From assembly GCF_019511445.1 (NCBI RefSeq), contig NZ_JAEUAN010000001.1, positions 372,001 to 436,000 of the forward strand: a DNA stretch of 64,000 nt, written 5' to 3'. The notes under the pieces are model-generated. The model was not told where the DNA came from. It worked only from the letters and a program-made list of their open reading frames with translations, and did not search any database. Below, one piece after another: positions 10,665-17,694 of the stretch; within the stretch, counting starts at the first letter, position 1; the number at the start of each line of letters is the position of its first letter. A program made the translations under genes and the position numbers. The DNA is from Aliirhizobium wenxiniae (GTDB lineage Bacteria > Pseudomonadota > Alphaproteobacteria > Rhizobiales > Rhizobiaceae).

Positions 10665-10967
10665 TCAGAGAGTGGATTTCAGATCATTCAGGAAGGACGC
10701 GATATTATCTTCGTCGCGACGATAGAATGCCCATTGGCCGACACGGTTTGTCTTGATCAATCCGGCCTTTTCGAGGGTTGCCAGATGGGCCGAGACTGTC
10801 GATTGGGACAGTCCGCATTTCTTTTCGAACTGGTTGGCGCAGATGCCCATTTCCAGCGGGTGCGCCTGATCGCAAAAGTGCTGCTCGGGTTCTCGCATCC
10901 ATTCCAGGAAAGACACCCTTACCGGATGCGCCAGCGCTTTCAGAATTTCCGTCTTGTCTATCGTCAT
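10665..10967 (-). CDS. ArsR-family winged-helix repressor, Cys-rich
   Basis: A 100-residue DNA-binding regulator. The ArsR core is LKALAHPVRVSFLEWMREP, and the recognition helix-turn-helix is GLSQSTVSAHLATLEKAGLI with a following wing. Three cysteines (in HFCDQAH, MGICANQ and KKCGLS) lie just before the recognition helix and could sense metals or electrophiles. ATG 10967 was chosen over the open frame from 11138 because the protein then has family length, GGAGGC precedes it, and the longer frame would run into an sRNA gene. A palindrome lies 18 bases upstream. It is probably co-transcribed with the alkene reductase downstream. Confidence 0.87.
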   Translation of the reverse strand: MTIDKTEILKALAHPVRVSFLEWMREPEQHFCDQAHPLEMGICANQFEKKCGLSQSTVSAHLATLEKAGLIKTNRVGQWAFYRRDEDNIASFLNDLKSTL

Positions 10968-10984
10968 CGAATATCGCCTCCGTT

Positions 10985-10998
10985 CGATATGTATATCG
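10985..10998. promoter_or_regulatory. Candidate operator of the ArsR regulator
   Basis: A perfect 6-2-6 palindrome, CGATAT-GT-ATATCG, lies 18-31 bases before the arsR start. An adjoining hairpin-like repeat (ATCGGA-TTTT-TCCGAT) occupies 10995-11010. The symmetry and location fit autoregulatory binding by an ArsR dimer. Confidence 0.5.
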
Positions 10999-11020
10999 GA
11001 TTTTTCCGATTTAAAGAGGC

Positions 11021-11130
11021 AAAAAAATCGGGCCAACGGATTTCTCCGCGGCCCGTCAAGTGTGAAGGTCAAACAACCTCCAGAGGGGAACAGCCGAGGC
11101 GGATGGCGGGAAACCATCAGGCCATCGACT
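11021..11130 (-). ncRNA. abcR: AbcR-type (alpha-r15) trans-acting small RNA, copy nearer arsR
   Basis: A minus-strand sRNA of about 110 nt. It ends in an intrinsic terminator: stem CGGGCC/GGCCCG at 11029-11055, then seven T on the transcript strand (11027-11021). The central segment, which on the transcript reads TTCCCCTCTGGAGGTT, is shared with the second sRNA 230 bases away. A 5' hairpin exposes TTTCCCG, an anti-ribosome-site loop. AbcR sRNAs are Hfq-dependent repressors of many ABC-transporter mRNAs in Agrobacterium, Sinorhizobium and Brucella and occur as tandem copies beside lsrB/vtlR, exactly as here. Ends are inferred from the promoter and terminator. Which copy corresponds to AbcR1 or AbcR2 is not assigned. 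Confidence 0.85.
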
Positions 11131-11136
11131 GATCTC

Positions 11137-11165
11137 AATATGTGTCTTCATGCTGCCGTCTACAA
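11137..11165 (-). promoter_or_regulatory. Promoter of the arsR-proximal AbcR sRNA
   Basis: On the minus strand TTGTAG (11165-11160) and CATATT (11142-11137) are separated by 17 bases, placing the start near 11130. The -10 element and its spacing match those of the second sRNA promoter. Confidence 0.55.
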
Positions 11166-11251
11166 GGGGCTTGGTGAAGATATTGAACGCGAAAGCGTGT
11201 TTAAGGCTGCAGCAGATTGGCGCAGCGCTGCCTATGATACGGGCAGAAGGC

Positions 11252-11372
11252 AAAAAAAGAGGGCCACCGGATTACTCCAGGGCCCTTTGAAGTGTGAAGG
11301 TCAAAAATGAACCTCCAGAGGGGAACAGCTGCTGCGGTGGAACTGGGAGGAAAGCCACCATGTGCATCAGCT
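11252..11372 (-). ncRNA. abcR: AbcR-type (alpha-r15) trans-acting small RNA, copy nearer lsrB
   Basis: A minus-strand sRNA of about 121 nt and a paralogue of its neighbour. The 5' hairpin (GGTGG / CCACC) displays a TTTCCTCCCAG loop complementary to ribosome-binding sites. The middle holds the shared TTCCCCTCTGGAGGTTC block. The 3' end is an intrinsic terminator (GGGCC-CCGGA / TCC-GGGCCC at 11261-11285), followed on the transcript by CTC and seven T (11258-11252). In Brucella the adjacent LysR regulator VtlR activates one AbcR copy, which fits the placement between LsrB and ArsR here. Ends are inferred. Confidence 0.87.
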
Positions 11373-11378
11373 GAGTGC

Positions 11379-11407
11379 GATATGGTGGTTTTTTGTGCAT
11401 TAAGCAA
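11379..11407 (-). promoter_or_regulatory. Promoter of the lsrB-proximal AbcR sRNA
   Basis: TTGCTT (11407-11402) and CATATC (11384-11379) lie 17 bases apart on the minus strand and would start the sRNA near 11372. The sequence from here to the lsrB stop at 11518 holds no other recognised feature and could contain LsrB-binding sites. Confidence 0.55.
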
Positions 11408-11517
11408 TCAGATTTTGTGCAACACTGCTATGCGATAGGCGCATGGATGCGTCATAAAACCTGCATAAATGCAAGGATAGGGGTGAATTTCACCGAAATC
11501 AGCTGGTGTAATGAGCT

Positions 11518-12420
11518 TCAGAAGTTCCAGTTTCTAGCTTTCGAGACGATAAAATCGCGGAAGACTTTCAGCTTCGCAGCGTTCTTCATTTCGTCCGGAT
11601 AGCAGAAGTAGGTGTCGAAGGTCGGGATATCTGCGTTGATCGCCAGCTGAATCAGGCCAGGATCGCGCCCTACGATATAATCGGGCATAACGGCTATGCC
11701 GATGCCGAGCAGGCAGGCGCGTTTGATCGACGTCTGGCTGTTGATCTGCAGGTGAGGCGTGCGCGTGTTATCGGAGGAGCGGCCGGCGGATTCCAGCCAG
11801 TTGACGTCCATGAGCCAATTGGGTGCAGGCTCCCCAAAGGTGATGATGCGATGATTATCGAGATCTTCGATCGTCTGGGGTTCGCCGAAGCGATTGATGT
11901 AGGACGGTGCCGCATAAACGTGCATATGCACGGTGAAGAGTTTGCGCTGGATAAGGTCCGATTGTTGAGGCTGGCGAAGCCGGATGGCGCAGTCTGCGTG
12001 ACGCATGTTGACGTCGACTTCCTCGTTGTCGAGGATGAGCTGGATCGACATTTCCGGATAAAGCTGCAGGAATTCCTGCACCTTGTCGGTGAGCCACCCC
12101 TGGCCCAAGCCGACCGTGGTGGTCACGCGCAGCTTGCCGGATGGCTTATCCGTGGTCTCGGTCAGTTGGACCTTTACGGTTTCCAGTTTCAGCAAAACAT
12201 CGTGGGCGGTGCGATAGAGCAGTTCGCCCTGTTCTGTCAGGATCAGGCCGCGGGCGTGGCGATGGAACAGTTTTACGCCCACATCCTGTTCAAGAGCGCT
12301 AACCTGGCGGCTGATCGCCGACTGGGACAAATGCAGCTTGTCGGCGGCATGTGTGAATGAACCGGCTTCGGCTGCCGCATGAAAAATGCGCAATTTATCC
12401 CAGTCTAAAGGAACGCCCAT
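11518..12420 (-). CDS. lsrB: LysR-type regulator LsrB/VtlR
   Basis: A 300-residue LysR-type transcription factor. The N-terminal winged helix-turn-helix is at residues 6-65 (DWDKLRIFHAAAEAGSF, LSQSAISRQVSALEQ), and a periplasmic-binding-protein-like effector domain extends to the end. Identity comes from context as much as sequence: it starts two bases after trxB and is followed by two AbcR sRNAs, as in S. meliloti (lsrB) and Brucella (vtlR). The S. meliloti protein controls redox, LPS and symbiosis genes and responds to oxidation through cysteines. Cysteines here include 144 (HADCAIR) and 236 (KRACLLG). A DUF-like function is excluded by the full LysR architecture. Confidence 0.92.
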   Translation of the reverse strand: MGVPLDWDKLRIFHAAAEAGSFTHAADKLHLSQSAISRQVSALEQDVGVKLFHRHARGLILTEQGELLYRTAHDVLLKLETVKVQLTETTDKPSGKLRVTTTVGLGQGWLTDKVQEFLQLYPEMSIQLILDNEEVDVNMRHADCAIRLRQPQQSDLIQRKLFTVHMHVYAAPSYINRFGEPQTIEDLDNHRIITFGEPAPNWLMDVNWLESAGRSSDNTRTPHLQINSQTSIKRACLLGIGIAVMPDYIVGRDPGLIQLAINADIPTFDTYFCYPDEMKNAAKLKVFRDFIVSKARNWNF

Positions 12421-12422
12421 GC

Positions 12423-13397
12423 TTACTCCGCGGCGATTGCGGCCGGCTGGATGCCTGCCAGGTAACGCTCGGCCTCAAGAGCGGCCATGCAGCCCATTCC
12501 GGCAGCGGTGATTGCCTGCCGGAAGGTGTCATCGGTCACGTCACCGGCGGCAAAGATGCCGGGAACGTCAGTCGCAGTCGAATCGGGCGCGGTCCAGAGG
12601 TAGCCGCCGGCCTTCATCTTGAGCTTGTCCTTGAACAGTTCCGTCGCCGGAGCATGGCCGATTGCAACAAACACGCCGTCGATCGGCTGTTCGGTGATCG
12701 CGCCGGTCAGCGTGTTGCGCAGCTTGACGCCTTCCACGGATGGCGGAAGCGGCGGCTTTGCCGGCTTGCCGGTGATCTCGTGGATCTCGGTGTTCCAGAG
12801 GACTTTGACATTCGGGCGCTGGAAGAGCCGTTCACGCAGGATTTTTTCCGAGCGGAACTCATCACGGCGATGCACGACGGTGACCGACTTGGCGATATTG
12901 GACAGATACAGCGCTTCCTCGACAGCCGAGTTTCCGCCGCCAACGACGATCACGTCCTTGTTGCGATAGAAGAAGCCGTCGCAGGTGGCGCAGGCCGATA
13001 CACCAAACCCCTGGAAATGCTGTTCGCTTTCGATGCCGAGCCATTTTGCCTTGGCGCCGGTTGAGATGATGATCGTGTCGGCAGTCCAGACCGTGCCGGA
13101 ATCCGTCTTGATGGTGAAGGGGCGGGCGTTCGTGTCGACTTCGGTGACGAGGTCGTTGACAATCTCTGCGCCTACATGGGTCGCCTGCTTGAGCATCTGT
13201 TCCATCAGCCACGGACCCTGGATCGGATCGCCGAAGCCCGGATAATTCTCGACATCGGTGGTGATCATCAACTGGCCACCCTGTTCCATGCCGGCGATCA
13301 GAACCGGCTTCAGCATGGCGCGGGCGGCGTAGATGGCGGCGGTGTATCCGGCAGGGCCTGAACCGATGATCAACACTTCCGTGTGACGAGCGGACAT
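12423..13397 (-). CDS. trxB: Thioredoxin reductase
   Basis: A 324-residue FAD/NADPH disulfide reductase that keeps thioredoxin reduced in the cytoplasm. The FAD-binding GSGPAG is at residues 12-17, the redox-active CATC at 136-139, the NADPH-binding GGGNSA at about 153-158, and the C-terminal FAD motif IFAAGDVTDDTFRQ near the end. ATG 13397, with AAGGAAAT upstream, was chosen over the longer frame from 13478 because the N-terminus then begins at the conserved MSARHTEVLIIGSGPAG. It is translationally close to lsrB (two-base gap), so enzyme and redox regulator are almost certainly one operon. Confidence 0.96.
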   Translation of the reverse strand: MSARHTEVLIIGSGPAGYTAAIYAARAMLKPVLIAGMEQGGQLMITTDVENYPGFGDPIQGPWLMEQMLKQATHVGAEIVNDLVTEVDTNARPFTIKTDSGTVWTADTIIISTGAKAKWLGIESEQHFQGFGVSACATCDGFFYRNKDVIVVGGGNSAVEEALYLSNIAKSVTVVHRRDEFRSEKILRERLFQRPNVKVLWNTEIHEITGKPAKPPLPPSVEGVKLRNTLTGAITEQPIDGVFVAIGHAPATELFKDKLKMKAGGYLWTAPDSTATDVPGIFAAGDVTDDTFRQAITAAGMGCMAALEAERYLAGIQPAAIAAE

Positions 13398-13476
13398 GTA
13401 TATTTCCTTTCGAGTGCGGATCGGAACGACACCCCATATAGGAAGGGCGTTTTCGCTCTGCCGCTTTTTGACTGTC

Positions 13477-13505
13477 ATCTAATGTCGATCCATGCGTCAG
13501 TGCAA
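13477..13505 (-). promoter_or_regulatory. Candidate trxB-lsrB promoter; divergent region to lrp
   Basis: On the minus strand TTGCAC (13505-13500) and TTAGAT (13482-13477) are 17 bases apart, giving a leader of about 75 bases for trxB. The 317-base divergent region (13398-13714) otherwise shows only the AAAGGGGAA ribosome site for lrp; no clear lrp promoter was recognised. Confidence 0.45.
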
Positions 13506-13714
13506 GGGCAGGCTTGCATTAACAACAGGACAGTTGGTCGCGAACGGATGACCTTAAAGCTGGAATTAGCCTGCAGATGATCGTGCGACCCCAAAAATAT
13601 CCCCGCGAACCTTGTGGGCAGCCTCTGGTGCGCGGTTCCGCGGGGCTGTATTTGCTTACGCCTTGCGTTAAACGCTGTTTCGATTAAAAGCCATCCCATT
13701 CAAAGGGGAATACC

Positions 13715-14182
13715 GTGCTCCGCGCCGATCTCGATGCCATCGATATAAAGATTCTGAAGGAGCTCCAGCAGGACGGGCGCATGACCAATGTCGAGCTCGC
13801 CGAACGCGTCGGTATTTCCGCGCCACCCTGTCTGCGGCGTGTGCGCAAACTGGAAGAAGCTGGTATCATCGAGGGCTATCATGCGCTCCTAAACGGCCAG
13901 AAGCTCGGTTATGATCTTACCGCCTTTTGCATGGTGGGCCTGAAGCGCCAGTCGGATGCCGACCTCAAGGGATTCGCATCGACCGTCCAGCAATGGCCGC
14001 TGGTACGAGAGGCCTGGATGGTCAACGGAGACAGCGACTTCCTACTGCGCTGTTCGGCCGAAAACCTGACGCAGTTCCAGGACTTCGTCATCGAGGTTCT
14101 GACCGCCGATGAGCATGTCGATACCGTGAGGACCATGCTGACGATCCGGCAGGTGAAGCAGCTGGGACTGGTTGAAGTTTAA
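13715..14182 (+). CDS. lrp: Lrp/AsnC-family transcriptional regulator
   Basis: A 155-residue regulator with an N-terminal helix-turn-helix (residues 7-50: LDAIDIKILKELQQDGR, VELAERVGISAPPCLRRVRKL) and a C-terminal RAM/AsnC effector domain (about 70-145), where amino acids bind and octamers assemble. The gene begins with GTG at 13715, preceded by AAAGGGGAA. Its place between trxB and the LPS core genes matches the lrp gene of the S. meliloti lps cluster. Regulation of the glycan genes next to it is possible but unproven. Confidence 0.92.
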   Translation: MLRADLDAIDIKILKELQQDGRMTNVELAERVGISAPPCLRRVRKLEEAGIIEGYHALLNGQKLGYDLTAFCMVGLKRQSDADLKGFASTVQQWPLVREAWMVNGDSDFLLRCSAENLTQFQDFVIEVLTADEHVDTVRTMLTIRQVKQLGLVEV

Positions 14183-14235
14183 GACGGCATCGCCTCTCTA
14201 ATCACGCAAAGATATGCGGTTCAAAGTCCGCGGGT

Positions 14236-15087
14236 ATGGAAATGCTGACGCCCAAGAACACTCTGATTTGTATATTCTCGTATAATATGGGCGCCTCGCT
14301 CGAGCGGTGCATACAATCGACGCAGAAAATGTGTGAAGGCTTCGATCTGGCGATCATCGATGATCAGAGCGAAGATCCCGAAACACAATCGGTTCTCGAA
14401 CGCCATAAAGGCGCCTTCCGCTTTTTTTCCCTTTCGCAAGGAAAGAAAGAAGGGAAAAAGCACGGCAATCTCTACGAGAATATCCAGGCTATGTGCGATC
14501 TGGCGATTAGAGAAGGATATGAATATATCTTTCTTGTCCAAGACGACATGCAATTCGTTCGGCCGATGAATGAGGGCATTTGTCAACAGTACACCTCGTT
14601 GTTCGAGGCGAGTGAAAATGTATTGCAAGTCGATCCACGTTTTCTGCGCAGAAGCGAACAATACGAAATCCTCGACAAGTTGAAGGCCTACCAATTTGCT
14701 GAAGGCGATCTGCGGCGCTCTTATGCCGATGTGGGCATATTGCGTCTATCGATTTTGAAATCTCTGGCTTGGACGTTCCGCGCGAGCGAAGGGGAAAACA
14801 AACGGGCGCTCGCCGAAATGGGCTACGTTCGGCTTTTCCCATATTCGCCGGTTATAACCCATGTCCCGTTTCCGGTTACCTTTAGAAACGGCAGAAAGAG
14901 GCCGGCGAAATTTCTCTTTCACCGTGGAAAATACTCGTTCCACGAAATGACATCTGAGGAGCAGAGGTCCATGGATAGCCGACCCGTTCAGGCTATACCT
15001 TATTTCCGCAAATATCTGCGGCCCAAGAATATGGTGTTCGCCCGCTTGGTCTACGCTCTGGTAACAGATGGATCTGCATTACGCTGA
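14236..15087 (+). CDS. Family 2-like glycosyltransferase
   Basis: A 283-residue protein with a GT-A fold start: TLICIFSYNMGASLERCIQS, then the nucleotide-sugar-binding aspartates IIDDQSED (residues 41-47) and the metal-binding QDDMQF (102-107). No membrane segment is visible, so it should act at the cytoplasmic face. It heads a run of surface-polysaccharide genes inside the lrp-lpsB interval and probably adds a sugar to the LPS core or O-chain; donor and acceptor are not predictable. Base composition is more AT-rich than the flanking housekeeping genes. ATG 14242 (third codon) is an alternative start. Confidence 0.75.
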   Translation: MEMLTPKNTLICIFSYNMGASLERCIQSTQKMCEGFDLAIIDDQSEDPETQSVLERHKGAFRFFSLSQGKKEGKKHGNLYENIQAMCDLAIREGYEYIFLVQDDMQFVRPMNEGICQQYTSLFEASENVLQVDPRFLRRSEQYEILDKLKAYQFAEGDLRRSYADVGILRLSILKSLAWTFRASEGENKRALAEMGYVRLFPYSPVITHVPFPVTFRNGRKRPAKFLFHRGKYSFHEMTSEEQRSMDSRPVQAIPYFRKYLRPKNMVFARLVYALVTDGSALR

Positions 15088-15107
15088 GCGCTATTAAGAA
15101 GACGGCT

Positions 15108-15773
15108 ATGGACGGTAAAAGCTCCTGGAACGAAATCTGCGGTTATGTGAAAAGCAAAATCGCCAAAAAAAGCGGAAGGATGGTTGGCCGGATACGGCGG
15201 TTGTTCGGTATAACGTATCGTTCTCCGGTGGACGAAACGCAACTCTTTGCGCTGTTAGACGGAAAATCGGTCGCACTTGTGGGCAATGCTCTGAGTTTGT
15301 CCGAGAAATCTTACGGACACATGATCGATGCGTGCGATGTGGTTATTCGTTGTAACCGTGCGCCGATGCCCAGCGGAGTTTCCCATGGTACGCGGACCGA
15401 TTTCATTGCGACAAGCACCGAACTCGATGAAGGTATAATGGTGGAAAAGGGAGCGAGCCATATCCTGTGGATGTCTCCTCCGCGTTACGCTTTGCAAAAT
15501 TGGATTGTTCGTTCCCAAGGTTTCTTTCTCTATCCCAAGGAACGTCATCAGAAATTGTCTCGCGAAGTTGTACGCCCCACAACAGGTTTGATGGTCATCG
15601 ATTTGCTCAGCGCATCGTCCTGCCGTTCTGTGCTTCTATTTGGTTTCGATTTCTTCAAGACAGCATCGATTTCAAATGTACAGGCTAAGACCATGATACC
15701 TCATGATGGCGGTGCCGAGGAAGAATTCGTTCGGTCTCTCATCGTCAGGGATACGAGATTCCTTCTGAACTGA
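15108..15773 (+). CDS. Glycosyltransferase family 29 (sialyltransferase-like)
   Basis: A 221-residue protein. Residues 53-87 (KSVALVGNALSLSEKSYG, then DVVIRCNRAP) resemble the large sialylmotif of GT29 enzymes. PTTGLMVIDLL further on resembles the small motif, followed by VLLFGFDFF. Bacterial GT29 proteins transfer sialic acid or related nonulosonic or Kdo-type acids from CMP donors. No CMP-sialate synthesis genes are present in the window, so the donor could be CMP-Kdo or supplied elsewhere. It follows the GT2 gene by 20 bases, and its stop overlaps the open frame leading into the next, broken gene. Confidence 0.68.
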   Translation: MDGKSSWNEICGYVKSKIAKKSGRMVGRIRRLFGITYRSPVDETQLFALLDGKSVALVGNALSLSEKSYGHMIDACDVVIRCNRAPMPSGVSHGTRTDFIATSTELDEGIMVEKGASHILWMSPPRYALQNWIVRSQGFFLYPKERHQKLSREVVRPTTGLMVIDLLSASSCRSVLLFGFDFFKTASISNVQAKTMIPHDGGAEEEFVRSLIVRDTRFLLN

Positions 15774-15822
15774 TGGTTAAGCTAGCAGGCAAATTGCCCA
15801 GGCGCCTTGTCCGAAGGAAAAC

Positions 15823-16477
15823 ATGCAGAAGATTGGCGAATTTTGGGTGCCGGATATCGACGCAGCACCTAGGAGAAGAGCCGTCGCGGTTTCGAGCAGA
15901 GAGCCGGGATCCAGATTGCTCATCTAGAGCGCGCGCTGGAATTCGTTCCGGGCCGGATGGTGGCCGTAGACGGCGGCGCAAATATTGGCTCTTGGACCAA
16001 AAAGATGGCGCAATCTTTCAAAGCTGTACATAGCTTCGAGCCCAACCCTGATATCTTTGCTTGCCTGGCGCGCAACGTCGAGGAATTCGGGGGGCGATGT
16101 TGCGATCGCTTATCCCAAAGGCTTGTCCGATCAGCATGAGTTCGTGTCTATCGGTACCAAAGAAGGTGCTCGGACGGTCACCGGACGAGTCGTAGGCAAG
16201 GGGGAAATCGAATGCGTCGCCATCGACAGTCTAAACCTTGGTGACTGCTCCTTCCTGAAGCTTGATCTGGAAAGCTATGGGCATCGTGCACTGGTCGGTG
16301 CGACAGAGACCGTCCGTCGCAGTAAGCCCTGGATACTTATCGAGAACAAGCAGACCAATCTCGAAAAGCTTCTTGGAGGAACAAAAGCAGAGAAGTTCCT
16401 CAAAAAGGTTGGCTATGAATTGGTCGAAAAAAAATGACGCCAAGCAGATCGACTGTTTGTTTCGTCCGCCGGTCTGA
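15823..16477 (+). pseudogene. FkbM-family methyltransferase, broken by three frameshifts
   Basis: The pieces add up to one protein of about 217 residues. Frame A starts at ATG 15823 (MQKIGEFWVPDIDAAP). Near 15875-15895 the homology moves to a second frame (IQIAHLERALEFVPG, then VDGGANIGSWT, the SAM-binding motif, and FEPNPD). At a run of six G (16089-16094) it returns to frame A (VAIAYPKGLSDQHEF, LDSLNLGD-like, FLKLDLESYGHRALVG). At a run of eight A (about 16428-16435) frame A meets a stop at 16437, while one base fewer would continue to 16477. The shifts are one base missing, one extra, one extra. This is either real decay, phase variation or sequencing error in homopolymers. The family O-methylates sugars. 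Confidence 0.7.
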
Positions 16478-16494
16478 ACCGGCGTTGCCACGAA

Positions 16495-17517
16495 CTATCC
16501 CTTCGTTTTTTCGGCAATATCCCGAACCTTGTCGAAGAGTTGGCTTGCCCTGATCTTGCAATCGGCGAGGCCCTTTTCGATTTTCCGGATTTCTTCATCC
16601 GAGTAGGCTTGATTACCGGTGTCCAACAGTCGTTCGCGTAGAGCGGACAAGTTTACAAGCCTGCTTCTTCCCAACTCGAGATCATTCAATAACGCTTCGA
16701 TCTTCCATGAGTTCGAGTCGAGTGCCACGAATGGTGTCTGTGTAAACAGGCAAAAACAGATGGAGTGAAAGCGGCCGGTCACATGAAGATAAGCCCGCTT
16801 CAGATCTTCGATGAACTCGCTTTCAGTCTTGTTAAACAGGACATTTCTGTAACGTCTGGCAAAACCCCTGGAGTGAATTTGAATATAGGCTTCGCGCATT
16901 GCCTTTAGCGGCTCAGGAAGGTGCGGCTTGCTTGCCTTGATCGTCCTTGTGATGGGTAAAAGGCGTGCATCTGGGCGACTCATGGCAATCGCCAAGAGTT
17001 CCTTCGAGATTTCTCTAGAAACGGAATCCCCGATCATCAGCAGATCTCTTTTGTCGGGCCGCCCAATAAGCAAGCCCTCCGCAAGCGACAGGTCTGGAAC
17101 GAAATCAACCTGGCCACCGATTTGCTGACGAACGGATTCTGCACTCCAGGAATCTCGGGTTGCAATCAAAGCCATTTTTTCCAGATATTCGTTCCAGGTC
17201 GCCGGATTTTCTTGGTAAAGCGCATTGATTAGTACTACCGGCTTATGGCCACGAGCCGGGTGGTTAACGACCTTAAGGAGCCTCTCTCCGGCTTTTGCGC
17301 CGTGATGCAGAGTGCCTTCGCCATTGATGACAACCAAGTCACTTGTTGCCATCGTTGAAAGAAAGTTTCTGTCTTTTTCCCATTCGTTGCGGACCAAGCT
17401 ACGTGCACAAACGGAGATGCCTCGGCTTGCAAGATTTTCCTCAATGATCCGCATCACCCGGAAGCAGCCAAAATGGTTGTCACCGCGAGTGTCGTTCAAT
17501 ATGACGGCTCTAAGCAT
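16495..17517 (-). CDS. Polysaccharide pyruvyl transferase family protein
   Basis: A 340-residue protein of the PF04230 family (CsaB/WcaK/ExoV type), which transfers pyruvate from phosphoenolpyruvate to a sugar as a ketal. Key segments are VINGEGTLHH (residues about 63-72), IATRDSWSAESVRQ and the C-terminal TGRFHSICFCLFTQTPFVAL, with KIEALLNDL after it, typical of the family active-site lobe. It lies opposite to the other glycan genes, converging with the broken FkbM gene and diverging from the next gene. Pyruvylation would add negative charge to the surface sugar. Confidence 0.82.
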   Translation of the reverse strand: MLRAVILNDTRGDNHFGCFRVMRIIEENLASRGISVCARSLVRNEWEKDRNFLSTMATSDLVVINGEGTLHHGAKAGERLLKVVNHPARGHKPVVLINALYQENPATWNEYLEKMALIATRDSWSAESVRQQIGGQVDFVPDLSLAEGLLIGRPDKRDLLMIGDSVSREISKELLAIAMSRPDARLLPITRTIKASKPHLPEPLKAMREAYIQIHSRGFARRYRNVLFNKTESEFIEDLKRAYLHVTGRFHSICFCLFTQTPFVALDSNSWKIEALLNDLELGRSRLVNLSALRERLLDTGNQAYSDEEIRKIEKGLADCKIRASQLFDKVRDIAEKTKG

Positions 17518-17694
17518 ATGGACGATACCTTTCGCGATACGGTTTTAACGAGACTCATCAGGGCGACATTTAGGTCGGGTGCTATCGCCGTATCAAGCGA
17601 TGACCACCTCAAGGCGCTGTTTATTCTCACGGCAATTCGTTTGGATTTTTTGGATTGTTCGGAAGGGCAGCATGAAAATACGAAGGCGTGACGC

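Noticed and set aside
17473..17691. 73-residue frame ahead of the GT42-like gene
   Set aside because: It overlaps the start of the divergent pyruvyl transferase gene and shows no domain.
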